DNA from: an uncultured Eubacteriales bacterium
Lineage (GTDB): Bacteria > Bacillota > Clostridia > Oscillospirales > CAG-272
Direction: 5' to 3'
DNA length: 64,000 nucleotides
Assembly (NCBI GenBank): GCA_934432725.1
Contig: CAKRZE010000008.1
Span: 1-64,000 of the forward strand
Below are positions 25,909 through 35,199 of this stretch, piece after piece; position 1 is the stretch's first letter; each line of letters opens with the position of its first letter. The position numbers and the translations under genes were made by a program. The notes under the pieces were generated by a model. It ran no database searches. It had not been told where the DNA came from and worked only from the letters and a program-made list of their open reading frames with translations.

Positions 25909-26658
25909 ATGGCATTGATGCACATTGACTTTTTTGCGCATACGCTTGGGATGTGTATGCAGATGGAGGCGGTGATTCCGCAGCAGAGCGACCGTTCCAA
26001 GCCGTGGCGCACGCTCTATCTGCTTCACGGGATGAGCGATGACGAGACAATGTGGCAGCGCAGAACCTCGGTGGAGCGCTATGCGGAGGATGCGGGCATC
26101 GCGGTGATTATGCCGACGACACATCTGGCGTGGTACACGGACATGCATCACGGGCTGAAGTACTTCACCTATATTTCCGAGGAGCTGGTGAGAATCTGCC
26201 GCGGCTTTTTCCCGCAGATGTCCGACAAGCCGGAGGACACCTTTGTGGCAGGGCTTTCCATGGGCGGCTACGGTGCGGTGAAATGTGCGCTTCTGCGCCC
26301 GGAGACCTTTGGGGCTGCGGCGACCTTCTCCGGCGCTTTGGATATTGCGCGGGAGATCGACCGGAGTCACGGCTCCTCCTATTTCACCGATATTTTCGGA
26401 GAGCCGGGTACAATTACAGGCGGAGAAAACGATCTGTATGCGGCTGCGGAGCGCTTGCGGCAGTCCGGCAGAAAACTGCCTCCGATCTATCAGTGGTGCG
26501 GGACCGAGGACGGACTGCTGGAGGAAAACAGGGCATATTACCGGCATCTGACCGGGCTCGGCTATCAGGTTTCGTATCATGAGTCTGCCGGCGGGCATGA
26601 ATGGCACAGCTGGGATCTGCAGGTTGAACAGGCGATCCGGTGGTTCTGCGGCATGTGA
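25909..26658 (+). CDS. Alpha/beta-hydrolase esterase (EstA / S-formylglutathione hydrolase-like, PF00756)
   Basis: The 249-aa product has the esterase D fold: oxyanion region YLLHGMSDDETMW around residue 32, nucleophile in GLSMGGYGA around 115 (GxSxG), Asp in GTEDGLLEEN around 200, and His in GGHEWHSW around 230. Relatives are tributyrin esterases, acetyl-xylan or feruloyl esterases and S-formylglutathione hydrolases; the substrate cannot be fixed. There is no signal peptide, so it is cytoplasmic. An open frame begins at 25756, but the ATG at 25909 has CGGAGG at 5 bp and begins the conserved region. Confidence 0.88.
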   Translation: MALMHIDFFAHTLGMCMQMEAVIPQQSDRSKPWRTLYLLHGMSDDETMWQRRTSVERYAEDAGIAVIMPTTHLAWYTDMHHGLKYFTYISEELVRICRGFFPQMSDKPEDTFVAGLSMGGYGAVKCALLRPETFGAAATFSGALDIAREIDRSHGSSYFTDIFGEPGTITGGENDLYAAAERLRQSGRKLPPIYQWCGTEDGLLEENRAYYRHLTGLGYQVSYHESAGGHEWHSWDLQVEQAIRWFCGM

Positions 26659-27037
26659 CGGCAGCTGCGGAGCAATCGGCACGGTGCGAAGCGCTTTGCG
26701 GAAAAGGTCCGGAGGGCGGTCCGAACGGATACGGTGCGGTTTGACGCCCCACGAAGGAGCTTCTGCATTCGGAAAAAAACGATTTTGTCCGCTGCCGTGC
26801 AGGACATGGGGCTGCGCAGGCAGCCAAAAGGAAAGTCCAACGGCGCGGGAATGACCGGATGGGCTTCCTGCCGTGCCGGAATGCCTCCCGCAGGCGAAAA
26901 GACCGGGACGCAAAGCGCTTTGGGAATATAAGAGCTGCGAAGTTTGCCCCTTTTCCGGCAGTCTGAACGGACCGGGGAGATTCCTGCGGGAGGACGGCTT
27001 CTGAAACCGTATTTGAAGACCAAAAAGGAGACAGGTC
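26659..27037. other. Gene-free stretch
   Basis: Nothing recognised except the ribosome binding site AAAGGAG before the GT2 start. Confidence 0.5.
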
Positions 27038-27982
27038 ATGAAACTGTACTTGGTGATTCCGTGTTACAATGAGGAAGAGGTCCTGCCGGAAACTGCCGGC
27101 AGACTGAAAAAGAAGTATGATACGCTGATGGCAGACGGCAGAATCTCGGCGGACAGCCGGATTGTGTTCGTCAATGACGGCTCGCGGGACAAAACGTGGG
27201 AGATTATCACCCGGCTGCATGAAGAAAATCCGGTCTTTTCCGGAATCTGTCTGTCCCGTAACAGGGGACATCAGAACGCGCTGCTTGCCGGGCTTGAAAC
27301 CGTGCGGGAGCTGTGTGATGCGGCGATCTCTCTGGATGCCGATCTTCAGGATGATATTGACGCGATTGACGGGATGCTCGCACGGTATGAGGAGGGCTGT
27401 GATATTGTATACGGCGTGAGATCAGCCCGGAAAACCGATACGTTTTTCAAGAAGTTTACGGCAGAGGGCTTTTATAAGCTGATGGCGGCGATGGGGGCGG
27501 AGGTCGTATTCAACCACGCGGATTACCGGCTGATGAGCCGCAGGGCGCTGGAGGGACTCTCCTCCTTCCGCGAGGTGAACCTGTTTCTGCGCGGAATTGT
27601 GCCGATGATCGGGTATAAGAGCGGTGTCGTATACTATGAACGCCATGAGCGGTTTGCGGGAGAAAGCAAATATCCGCTGAAAAAGATGCTTTCTTTCGCG
27701 TTCGAAGGCATCACCTCGCTCAGCGTGAAGCCGATCAAAATGATCGTTTCACTCGGGGGCTTGATGCTGTTCGGAGCGCTGGTGGCTCTGCTTGTGCTTG
27801 TGATCCGCGCGCTGACCGGAGCCGACATTGCCGGGTGGTCATGGGTGATATGCAGCCTGTGGGCTGCTGCCGGGCTCCAGATGCTGGCAATCGGCATTGT
27901 AGGGGAGTATGTCGGCAAGGTGTATCTGGAGAGTAAGCACCGTCCGAGATACATCATCCGGGAGTTTCTGAATACGAACTGA
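27038..27982 (+). CDS. GT2 glycosyltransferase, GtrB/DPM1-like, with two C-terminal membrane helices
   Basis: The 314-aa product has a GT-A domain: VIPCYNEEE at residues 5-13, NDGSRDKTW around 48, the DxD-type metal site SLDADLQDD around 96, and the acceptor-site RxxxFxGESKYPL around 205. Two membrane helices follow (about 235-258 and 270-292). Members transfer a sugar from a nucleotide donor to undecaprenyl phosphate at the inner membrane face, feeding wall polysaccharide or protein glycosylation. No flippase or partner transferase is beside it, so the product is unknown. A terminator follows. Confidence 0.92.
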   Translation: MKLYLVIPCYNEEEVLPETAGRLKKKYDTLMADGRISADSRIVFVNDGSRDKTWEIITRLHEENPVFSGICLSRNRGHQNALLAGLETVRELCDAAISLDADLQDDIDAIDGMLARYEEGCDIVYGVRSARKTDTFFKKFTAEGFYKLMAAMGAEVVFNHADYRLMSRRALEGLSSFREVNLFLRGIVPMIGYKSGVVYYERHERFAGESKYPLKKMLSFAFEGITSLSVKPIKMIVSLGGLMLFGALVALLVLVIRALTGADIAGWSWVICSLWAAAGLQMLAIGIVGEYVGKVYLESKHRPRYIIREFLNTN

Positions 27983-28028
27983 GCGTAGTCTGTACGGGTT
28001 CCTGACGGGGCTTTGTGATTTTTGGGGA

Positions 28029-28099
28029 TAAGAGCTTTTTCCGGGCGGGGCGGGTTTCTTTGCGGAGCCGCTGTCCCGCACCGGGAAAGGCTCTTTTTT
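28029..28099 (+). terminator. Terminator after the GT2 gene
   Basis: AAGAGCTTTTTCCGG pairs with CCGGGAAAGGCTCTT, with TTTT after it. An inner GCGG/CCGC stem shortens the loop. It lies 47 bp past the stop. Confidence 0.7.
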
Positions 28100-28165
28100 C
28101 GATGCGGAGGAGAAGCTGCGGGAAAGGTGCGGCAGGTCAAGCCCGGCGAAGGGGCAGGAGAATGC

Positions 28166-28212
28166 AAGAAAAAGCTCCCGGGCAAACGTGCTTCTGACAC
28201 TTTGACCGGGAG
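28166..28212 (-). terminator. Terminator after the ABC ATPase gene
   Basis: On the minus strand, CTCCCGG...CCGGGAG with a loop of about 24 nt is followed by CTTTTTCTT. It lies 25 bp past the stop at 28237. Confidence 0.7.
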
Positions 28213-28236
28213 AATGGGCGCGACCTTGGCGCAGGC

Positions 28237-28842
28237 TCAGACGGAATAGCGGTTTCCCGCCGCAAATGCCTCGATTTCCGCCGCATCGTGTGTGACGAAA
28301 ACAACGGTTCTGCCCGCGAGAATCCGTTTGAAGACCGTCATGACCGAGCGCTTCCGCTCTTCATCCAGTCCCTGAAACGGTTCATCCAGAAGGACCAGAG
28401 GCGCATCGGTTTCCTGTACAAACAAAAGAAGCCGGGCGGCTGCAGCTCTTTGACGCATGCCGCCAGACAGCGCTTGCGGACGTTTTTCGGCATCGTCCGC
28501 TGTGATTCCGAGCGCATGCAGCATGGAGAGTACGCGGGCGCGGAGCTCCTTCTTTTTTCCGTGCAGGACCAGCATGACATTGTCCAGTACGGAAACGGAG
28601 GAAAACAGTCTCGGCTCCTGAAACAGATAGGCGACCGGTGCGTCCTCCGGCAAGCCGGAGATCTTACCGGAATCCGGCTTTTCCAGTCCCGCAAGGATGC
28701 GGAGCAGGGTTGTTTTCCCCTTGCCTGAGGGGGCACAGAGGGCAGTGACGGTTCCTGCCTCAAAGCGGAGGGAAACATCCTCCAGAACGGGCGTCCCGTC
28801 ATAGGATTTATAAAGATGAGATATCTGAATGTCGTTTATCAT
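28237..28842 (-). CDS. ABC importer ATPase, SsuB/TauB/NitT type
   Basis: The 201-aa product has Walker A APSGKGKTT around residue 38, Q-loop FQEPRLF around 74, signature LSGGMRQR around 124, and Walker B VLLDEPFQGLD around 149. The H-loop is in VFVTHD. QEPRLFSS after the Q-loop is typical of nitrate/sulfonate/taurine ATPases. It is shorter than most members, lacking the C-terminal ~40 residues. It powers import through the permease 25 bp upstream; the substrate-binding protein precedes that. Confidence 0.9.
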   Translation of the reverse strand: MINDIQISHLYKSYDGTPVLEDVSLRFEAGTVTALCAPSGKGKTTLLRILAGLEKPDSGKISGLPEDAPVAYLFQEPRLFSSVSVLDNVMLVLHGKKKELRARVLSMLHALGITADDAEKRPQALSGGMRQRAAAARLLLFVQETDAPLVLLDEPFQGLDEERKRSVMTVFKRILAGRTVVFVTHDAAEIEAFAAGNRYSV

Positions 28843-28867
28843 ATCAGACCCCTTTCCGTCAGCCTGC

Positions 28868-29656
28868 TCACAGGACCCCGTCGGATGCCGTTCCGCTTTT
28901 CTTCAGATATATGCGGAACAGCCATCGGAGCAGACATTCCAGTCCGATGCTCAGAAGAATGATCAAAAGCGTCCATGCAAACAGATCGACGGTTTCCAGA
29001 TAGAGCTTGGACTCATACAGATGCGTTCCGATCGCGTTTTTCGGCGTGCAGAGCACCTCTGCGGCAATGCCCGCCTTCCAGGCAAGTCCTGCCGCCGTGA
29101 CGCAGGCGGAGGAGAAATGGGGGAGAACCGAGGGGATATACAGCACGCGCATCCGTTTGGCAAAGGAGAGACGGTATAAGCGTGCTGCCTCCCGCTCTGC
29201 CTGTCCGATATTTCCGATTCCTGTCTTGACGTTTGCCCATACGACCGGAACGGTCATCAGAAACGCAATGAAGGACGGGACGCTTCCCGCTCTGATCCAG
29301 ATCAGGACCAGGATGATGAAGGATGCGACCGGCGTCGCGCGCACCACGGAAATGACGGGAGAGAAGAGCGCGTCCGCCGGGACAAACCGGGCGGAAAGGA
29401 CAGCCGTCAGCGTGCCGGCAGCAATGCCGGCAAGCAATCCCGCAAAGATACGCAGAAGGGAGATTCCGGCGGTTTTCCAGAACAGCGCGGTTTGCGACAG
29501 CTCCGAGAATCTGACTGCGACCCTGACGGGAGACGGCAGCTTGACCTCCATGTGAACGATTTCGGCAGCGATCCACCATGCACCGATCCAGAACAGCACG
29601 GCTGCCAGCCGGATCAGCGCTTTCTGTGCCTTATTTCCCGAAGAAAAGTGTTTCAT
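28868..29656 (-). CDS. ABC importer permease, SsuC/NrtB type
   Basis: The 262-aa product has six predicted membrane helices and a BPD_transp_1 EAA loop (EREAARLYRLSFAKRMRVLY around residue 160), which contacts the ATPase. The ATG at 29656 lies inside the end of the substrate-binding-protein gene (26-bp overlap), indicating translational coupling. Together with the neighbours it forms a complete importer of the sulfonate/nitrate/thiamine-precursor type; the substrate is not clear from sequence. Confidence 0.9.
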   Translation of the reverse strand: MKHFSSGNKAQKALIRLAAVLFWIGAWWIAAEIVHMEVKLPSPVRVAVRFSELSQTALFWKTAGISLLRIFAGLLAGIAAGTLTAVLSARFVPADALFSPVISVVRATPVASFIILVLIWIRAGSVPSFIAFLMTVPVVWANVKTGIGNIGQAEREAARLYRLSFAKRMRVLYIPSVLPHFSSACVTAAGLAWKAGIAAEVLCTPKNAIGTHLYESKLYLETVDLFAWTLLIILLSIGLECLLRWLFRIYLKKSGTASDGVL

Positions 29657-30674
29657 CCGGCAAAGTCCCGCCAACAGATTTCGGATTTGCCTGATAGAGG
29701 ACGCCGAGCATGTCCTGTACCATGGAAATCATGCTGTCTCCGGTGACGAAGGTGATGTTGCAGTTCGGCAGCGCTTTCCGGGCGACGGCTGCCTTGGGGA
29801 TGATGCCGTACTTTTCGATCAGCTGTGCTGCCTCGTCCGGACTTTCGTTTGTGAAGGTGACGGATGCTCTGTAGTCATCCAGAAAGGCTGTGACAGCCTC
29901 CGGGTGCGCCTCTGCAAATGCGGTTCTGACGACCAGAACGCCCTGTACCAGCTGGGAGCCGTTCTCTGCCACCTTGTTCCATTCTTCCGTCAGGTTCAGG
30001 GCGATCCGGACATTCTGGTTGCCGGAGAGCACTGCGGTGACGTTCGGTTCGGGCAGCATGCCGAGAACAACGTCGCCGGAGGTCATCAGGGTGGCAAGCT
30101 CGCTGTGCTCCGCTTTGTAAATGATCTCTACATCATTGTCGGGATCGATGCCGTTCTGCGTCAGGATGTGGCGCAGGATATACTCCGGCGTGGAAGCCTG
30201 ACCGGTCGCGTAAACGGTCTTTCCCTTCAGATCCTGAACAGAGTGGATGGTATCGCCGTTTTCCAGCATGTACAGAACGCCGAGCGTGTTGACTGCGGCA
30301 ATTTTCACGCCGCCGTTTGTCTTGTTGTAGAGCGCGGCAGCCATGTTGACCGGAATCGCGGCAATGTCCGCATCCCCGTTCAGCAGGGCAGCCTGAACCT
30401 GCGTCGGATCGGAGGCATAGGTGAACAGATAGCGGTTTGCGGTCTGATTTGCATCCGCGGAGTCATTCAGCTTTGCCATTCCCATGCCGGTCGGACCCTT
30501 CAGGGTATAGACGTTGACGGGGATGGAGGGAGTGGTTTCTCCGGCGGTGACGAGGGAGCCGCTCTCCTCTCCCGTGGGGGAGCCGGTCTGGTTCGGGTTA
30601 TTGCTTTGCGAGGCGCAGGAGACTGCGGTCAGGCAGAGCAGGACGGTTAAAAATGCGATCAATATTTTTTTCAT
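29631..30674 (-). CDS. ABC importer substrate-binding lipoprotein (NMT1/SsuA-like)
   Basis: The 347-aa product has lipobox AVSC (residues 17-20), a short acidic linker, then an SsuA/THI5-like fold beginning VYTLKGPTGMGMAKL. The KGPTGMGM block marks a clostridial subgroup whose ligand is not established. The Ser/Thr-rich DLKGKTVYATGQAST segment around 150 forms part of the ligand cleft in the family. It captures substrate outside the membrane for the SsuC-like permease. Its ribosome binding site lies in a hairpin (30686-30702). The Crp/Fnr-type regulator gene is 190 bp upstream on the same strand. Confidence 0.9.
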   Translation of the reverse strand: MKKILIAFLTVLLCLTAVSCASQSNNPNQTGSPTGEESGSLVTAGETTPSIPVNVYTLKGPTGMGMAKLNDSADANQTANRYLFTYASDPTQVQAALLNGDADIAAIPVNMAAALYNKTNGGVKIAAVNTLGVLYMLENGDTIHSVQDLKGKTVYATGQASTPEYILRHILTQNGIDPDNDVEIIYKAEHSELATLMTSGDVVLGMLPEPNVTAVLSGNQNVRIALNLTEEWNKVAENGSQLVQGVLVVRTAFAEAHPEAVTAFLDDYRASVTFTNESPDEAAQLIEKYGIIPKAAVARKALPNCNITFVTGDSMISMVQDMLGVLYQANPKSVGGTLPDETLFFGK

Positions 30675-30685
30675 CGGTGATTACC

Positions 30686-30702
30686 CCCTTGCTGAGCAAG
30701 GG
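30686..30702. promoter_or_regulatory. Palindrome overlapping the ribosome binding site of the substrate-binding protein gene
   Basis: CCCTTGCTGAGCAAGGG is an 8-1-8 inverted repeat. On the minus strand its 3' arm supplies the AAGGG part of the Shine-Dalgarno sequence AAGGGGG. It could be an RNA hairpin that hides the site, or an operator for the adjacent Crp/Fnr protein. Confidence 0.5.
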
Positions 30703-30866
30703 TTCCTTTCTTGAATTGCGGACGGATCTGCGGATAAAACCGCGGCGGTGTGCGGAGGCGCAAAAACGGGATGCTGTTCAGACGCGCAAAGCGCGCCCTC
30801 TGAAAACGGCACGGAGGCGCGGACCTCCATCGCCGCAGCGGCTGTACGGAAGAATTTTCGGTCGGC

Positions 30867-31568
30867 TTACGGCTGGACTGTTTCCGGAGCTTCCAGGATT
30901 TTCTGCAAGCCGTCGGAATCCGCGACGACAACAGCACCGTTTTCGCGGCGGATCAGCCCCTTTGACAGAAAGCTGTCAAGGGTCCGGTACAGCGTGGCGC
31001 GGCTGATATCAATTGCGGATGCGAGCTTTTTCATGTCGGAAGCTCTGCCGGTTTCGGCTTCCAGCAAATATCTGGCAAGACGCCGTTCGGCTCCGCCTGC
31101 TGTGAACGAATCAATGCGTGCATTCAGAAACCGGATTCTGTCGGACAGAAAGGTGATGTAGGCAATGGCTGCTTCCGGATATCCGGATATGATCCGTGTG
31201 CAGAGCGCCTGCGTCAAAAGAACCGCTTCGGTTCCCGCTTTTGCTGTGACGGTCGTCACATAATCGCCCTCCGCGCCGAACAGAGATGCCGCGCCGAACA
31301 CGCTTCCCGGTCCTAACTCTCTCAAAAGAATCTTTTTTTCTCCCGCTTGCTTGTAAACAAAGGCGCCTCCCTTGACGAGTACGTAAAGCGCCCGTTCAAA
31401 CCGGCGGGGAGAGCAGATATCCTCTCCCGCCTTGTAGGAGCTCAGCAAACAGTCCTCTGAGGAGAGCAGCCGATGCCGCTCTTCGGCGGGGATGCCGCGC
31501 AGCAGAAATATTTCGGACAGAATTGCGTCATATGATTTTTTGAATGCTGCCAAGTCAGATTCCTCCAT
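30867..31568 (-). CDS. Crp/Fnr-family transcriptional regulator
   Basis: The 233-aa product has an N-terminal cyclic-nucleotide-binding-like beta-barrel (residues 20-140; ALYVLVKGGAFVYK, GPGSVFGAASLF), a long dimer helix, and a C-terminal Crp-type winged helix (residues 165-215; recognition region IDISRATLYRTLDSFLSKGLI). No Fnr-like Cys cluster is seen, so it probably senses a small molecule. It sits immediately upstream of the ABC importer genes on the same strand and likely controls them. A perfect palindrome over its own transcription start suggests autoregulation. Confidence 0.9.
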   Translation of the reverse strand: MEESDLAAFKKSYDAILSEIFLLRGIPAEERHRLLSSEDCLLSSYKAGEDICSPRRFERALYVLVKGGAFVYKQAGEKKILLRELGPGSVFGAASLFGAEGDYVTTVTAKAGTEAVLLTQALCTRIISGYPEAAIAYITFLSDRIRFLNARIDSFTAGGAERRLARYLLEAETGRASDMKKLASAIDISRATLYRTLDSFLSKGLIRRENGAVVVADSDGLQKILEAPETVQP

Positions 31569-31575
31569 GAAATGT

Positions 31576-31589
31576 GTCTCATTTGAGAC
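31576..31589. promoter_or_regulatory. Candidate operator, perfect palindrome GTCTCATTTGAGAC
   Basis: GTCTCA-N2-TGAGAC lies 6 bp downstream of the -10 box of the Crp/Fnr-type gene, over the predicted start of transcription. That is the position of a repressor site. Confidence 0.6.
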
Positions 31590-31595
31590 TGATTT

Positions 31596-31624
31596 AGCAT
31601 AACAGATTTTTTGCGATTTGTCAA
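31596..31624 (-). promoter_or_regulatory. Predicted sigma-A promoter of the Crp/Fnr-type gene
   Basis: On the minus strand, TTGACA, 17-bp spacer, TATGCT, 28 bp before the start codon. The rest of the gap to 31969 holds only a terminator. Confidence 0.75.
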
Positions 31625-31901
31625 GTAAGAAAAGAAAAAGATTGCAGGTGGACTCCCCTGTCCCCGATTTGCGGCTTCAGGTGTCGGAAGTCTCTTGTTT
31701 CGGGACGGCAGAACTTCTCCGGCGACAGAATTTTCCCGGCTGCGGTATTTTGCAGCGGTGCGGGAGACGGTTTTGTTTCCTGCTGCGGAGATTTTGGAAG
31801 AAGGCGCCGGCTTTGAAAAAACAGCATGCTGCGGACGCGCCGGACCGGGTGCGCAAGGTCTGAAGCAATCCGGAACAACGGAAGCCCTTTTGCGGACAGT
31901 G

Positions 31902-31940
31902 AAAAAAGACCCGCAGGTCAGACATATGCCGGACCTGCGG
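31902..31940 (-). terminator. Terminator after the beta-helix lipoprotein gene
   Basis: On the minus strand, CCGCAGGTC...GACCTGCGG forms a 9-bp stem and is followed by GTCTTTTTTC. It starts 30 bp past the stop. Confidence 0.85.
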
Positions 31941-31969
31941 ATACTCTTTCGGTTTGTTGTGAGATTTTG

Positions 31970-34537
31970 TTATTTTTTTACGGTTGCTTCGCCCGCATCG
32001 CCGATTGTCAAGCGGTTGTAAAGCTCGATAGAGGACTTTGCATCCGCCTGATACGAGGAGCCGTTATACCGCATGATATTGATCGCGGTAACGGAGGATG
32101 CGGTGAATTTCATCTGGACACCGCCGATATTGTCTGCGCCGAGGTTGCAGAGGAGTACGTTTGTGGAATTCTCTGTGACCACAAGGGAGCGGACGCCGTA
32201 AGCGAAGGTGTTGTAGACCATTTCGTTTTCTGCGCCGTCCAGAATCAGGAATTCGCAGTTTTCACGCGTGTAGGAGAAGAGCTTATCAAAGATTTCCGTT
32301 TCCGAAATCCAGCCCTTGGTCGGGATGCTGCCGAGCCGGGTCAGAACGGTTCCGTTGTAGAGGCAGCCGTCGATCATGCCGTTCTTTCCGCCTGCGCGGA
32401 TCGCGTTTTTATAGCAGCAGAATACGGTTTTCTTGATATAGTGCGAATCGCAGCCGGAGAAATCAATACCGTTCATCGCCGCAATGATTCCGCAGTTGAC
32501 GACATAAACGCCCTCTGCATTGCCGCGGATTGCATACGTTGTTTTCTTGTCCCGCACGGTCGGACCGTTTTCGGGATACAGAATGCGAAGCCCGTTCACC
32601 CCGGCATTTTTTCCATCCAGCGTGATCAGCGCATCCTGCTTGGTTGTCCCCATGCCGTAGGTGGTCAAAAAGAGCGTGCCGCCGCTTTTTCCGCCCTGGT
32701 CACGGTTTGGCATGGAGGAAGCGCCGCGAAGCTCCACGCCGGCAGGAACCCGGATGGGGGCGGAAAGCTGATAGATGCCCGCAGGCACATACACAACGCC
32801 GCCGGTTTCTCCTGCTTTATCCAGAACGATTTGCAGATAGGCGGAAATGTCCGTGTTCTTGTCCAGCTCAACATAATACAGATGGTCGGCAGGCTTTTCA
32901 TAGCCGCGTGTGTAGTCCAGCTGATAGCTTCCGGAGCCGCCCTTTGTCTGTACAATGAATCTGCCGACGGTGTCTCCGGTGAGCTTGACATCGCACATCT
33001 TGACTCTGCCGCCCGTTTTGTTGACGATGCTGTTTTTGCTTCCGGAAATGCTGCTGTTGGCAACGACCATTCCCCAGCGGGTATCGATGGAGTTGACCTG
33101 AAGCCCGATCTCACAGCGGTCAATCGTAAAGTCGAACAGGGATCCGGCGAATTCGATTCGTTTTCCCTTGACAATCTGAACGCCGGTCTGATAGCCTTCC
33201 ACCCTGACGTTGGCAAATTCGGTCCATTCCAGGTCACCGAGCTTCAGTCCGACGCCGTTTTTCATGGTATAAGCCAGAATTTTTTCTTCAGGAGCCGACT
33301 GATAGCCTTCTCCGGCGTTTGCCCAATACTTCGGGGAGATGATCAGGTTTTCCCATGTGCCGACATCCGCCTGATTGTAGACCTCTGCGCCGCATGCCAA
33401 AAAGGTTCCGCGGAATGTGTCAACCGTAAACTGCTCATGTGCGTTGCCCTCTGCCACGCAGGCGCCGATGCCGAGATAGCCGTTGATGACCGTGCAGTTC
33501 ATAACTCCGGCAAGCATATAGTCTTCGCCGAGCCCGGTCGTGTAGAAGGTGAACGGATAGGGCTTGACATTGTCAATGTCCTGCTCCGGATAGTACACCG
33601 TCAGCCCGTTGACACCGCCGCTTCCGCCGAGGATGAACAGTCCGGTGTTGACGTTTTCCGTGCTCTTCTCATAATCCAGAATGACTGTGCCGTATTCGTT
33701 TCCAAGCTCCGGATCCTGCCAGTCTCCGCGCAGGGTGCAGAAGGAGGGGACCTTAATGGAGCCGGTGACCTTATATTGCCCTGCGGGCAGGAAAACAGTT
33801 CCGCCGCCGCGCTCGGACACTTCGTTCAGCGCCTTCTGAATTGCCTTGGTGCTGTCCGCCTTTCCGGTAGGGTCGGCGCCGTATTCCTTGTCGGTTGCGA
33901 TGATGTCGGCAATGACCGCATCTTTGGTTCCAAATCTGGTTTTGACCAGACAGGGTCTGTCATTTTCGCCCATTTGTTTCACCTCAAACTTATAATCTGC
34001 CGTGAGCTGCATAGTCTCCGGTGCGGAGAGCTCTTTCACGGTGCCGTCGGTTTTTCCGAGCCATTGGTCAATGAAGCAGTTGACTGCCTGCTCCAGTGCC
34101 TTGACATTTTTTCCCGCAATGACGATCTTTTTATCAACCACGCGGATGGTGTACTGATTCTCTCCGATTGCTGCCAGCGCATCCGTGCTCGCCTGACGGT
34201 TTGTAGAGCCGATCAGAATCTCCCACTTTTCGGCAAGCGCAGCCTGATCCGGATTGCGGTCATAATCTGTCTCAAAGTCAAACGATGCTCCGGTCGCCTG
34301 ATTCAGTGCACTGCAAAGCCGGGAGGCAACCGCAATCTCCGCTTTGTCCGCCTTGTCGGCGCGGATCAGCACATATTTCGGGCTGCCGTCATCGTTGAAG
34401 AGAGGAACGGAAACTCTTTTGACCGGGTCGGTTTCTGTTCCCGATGGGTTCTTGGTGGGGGTTTTGCAGCCTGACAAAAGAGCGCAGAAAAGCGCAAGAG
34501 AGGCGGCAGCGGCAAGCCATTTCAGCCATATACGCAT
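31970..34537 (-). CDS. Large lipoprotein with tandem right-handed beta-helix (pectate-lyase-3-like) domains
   Basis: The 855-aa product starts with a signal peptide ending in lipobox LSGC (acylated Cys at about residue 22). Residues 30-175 form an alpha/beta domain. From about 200 a Pectate_lyase_3-like domain begins with the family opening YGADPTGKADSTKAIQKAL, then GGTVFLPAGQYKVTGSI. A second such opening (GGVVYVPAGIYQLSAPIRVP) follows around 590. This fold is used by polysaccharide lyases and GH28/GH55 hydrolases; the catalytic type cannot be assigned. Surface anchoring suggests glycan degradation or binding. The frame is open to 34795, but the ATG at 34537 begins the signal peptide. It has its own promoter and terminator. 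Confidence 0.85.
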   Translation of the reverse strand: MRIWLKWLAAAASLALFCALLSGCKTPTKNPSGTETDPVKRVSVPLFNDDGSPKYVLIRADKADKAEIAVASRLCSALNQATGASFDFETDYDRNPDQAALAEKWEILIGSTNRQASTDALAAIGENQYTIRVVDKKIVIAGKNVKALEQAVNCFIDQWLGKTDGTVKELSAPETMQLTADYKFEVKQMGENDRPCLVKTRFGTKDAVIADIIATDKEYGADPTGKADSTKAIQKALNEVSERGGGTVFLPAGQYKVTGSIKVPSFCTLRGDWQDPELGNEYGTVILDYEKSTENVNTGLFILGGSGGVNGLTVYYPEQDIDNVKPYPFTFYTTGLGEDYMLAGVMNCTVINGYLGIGACVAEGNAHEQFTVDTFRGTFLACGAEVYNQADVGTWENLIISPKYWANAGEGYQSAPEEKILAYTMKNGVGLKLGDLEWTEFANVRVEGYQTGVQIVKGKRIEFAGSLFDFTIDRCEIGLQVNSIDTRWGMVVANSSISGSKNSIVNKTGGRVKMCDVKLTGDTVGRFIVQTKGGSGSYQLDYTRGYEKPADHLYYVELDKNTDISAYLQIVLDKAGETGGVVYVPAGIYQLSAPIRVPAGVELRGASSMPNRDQGGKSGGTLFLTTYGMGTTKQDALITLDGKNAGVNGLRILYPENGPTVRDKKTTYAIRGNAEGVYVVNCGIIAAMNGIDFSGCDSHYIKKTVFCCYKNAIRAGGKNGMIDGCLYNGTVLTRLGSIPTKGWISETEIFDKLFSYTRENCEFLILDGAENEMVYNTFAYGVRSLVVTENSTNVLLCNLGADNIGGVQMKFTASSVTAINIMRYNGSSYQADAKSSIELYNRLTIGDAGEATVKK

Positions 34538-34776
34538 AGATGTAGTCCGTGCCTTTGCATCGCGGCAAAAGCATCCTTTCCTGAATTTATGTGGGATTGA
34601 TTTGCGGGAGGGCATCCGGCGGGGACGGCATCGCTCTGGAGGGAGGACGGATGCGCAGACGGTCCGGGCTGGTGCCCTCTTCTGTGAAAACAGAGAGAAG
34701 AAAAAGCATTTGCCGCGCATCGATGCTGTCGGGAATGAGATATGCCGGACGGTGCCGAATCCTATCACACAATGGT

Positions 34777-34805
34777 ATGATACCACATAAAGCAAGAAAT
34801 GTCAA
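34777..34805 (-). promoter_or_regulatory. Sigma-A promoter of the beta-helix lipoprotein gene
   Basis: On the minus strand, TTGACA, 17-bp spacer, TATCAT; the predicted leader is about 230 nt. The flanking sequence is AT-rich. Confidence 0.75.
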
Positions 34806-34996
34806 CAAAAAATGTGCAATATCACAGGATTATATGGATGTTAAACCTTGAATGTGTGATATTGATCAAAAAATTTCAAACCGAACCGGATCGGGAAAAG
34901 AAAATGCGGTGTCGGAAAGCGCTTTATGAGCATTCTGACGCTGCCCCTGCAATGGCTCCTGCGGTCCGGCACTGCGGGTTTCCGCAGACGGAGCAG

Positions 34997-35030
34997 AAAA
35001 TAAAAATCCGGCAAAACAGGAGTGCCGGAT
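34997..35030 (-). terminator. Terminator-like hairpin, no gene of its own
   Basis: On the minus strand, ATCCGGCA...TGCCGGAT is followed by TTTTATTTT. It lies 115 bp beyond another terminator with no gene between. Nothing else is seen in 34806-35143. Confidence 0.65.
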
Positions 35031-35143
35031 AGGAATTTTCCGAAACAAAAGTGCTTCCGACCGCTGCGCCTTGGGCAGTGATACAAACGAAAGGCAGCAC
35101 CGGGTGCGCACCGGAAAATGACGGAATCGGGGGTATTTTTAAA

Positions 35144-35176
35144 GGGCTGATCAAAGCATAACACTTTGATCAGCCC
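35144..35176 (-). terminator. Hairpin terminator after the F5/8-type lipoprotein gene
   Basis: GGGCTGATCAAAG pairs perfectly with CTTTGATCAGCCC (13 bp, 7-nt loop). The tail is only TTTAAAAA, which may explain the backup terminator at 34997-35030. Confidence 0.7.
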
Positions 35177-35199
35177 CGGTGCAGGTGAACGCAGCCGAA

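Noticed and set aside
31826..34474. 882-aa plus-strand frame
   Set aside because: Antisense to the beta-helix lipoprotein gene, which has a signal peptide, promoter and terminator.
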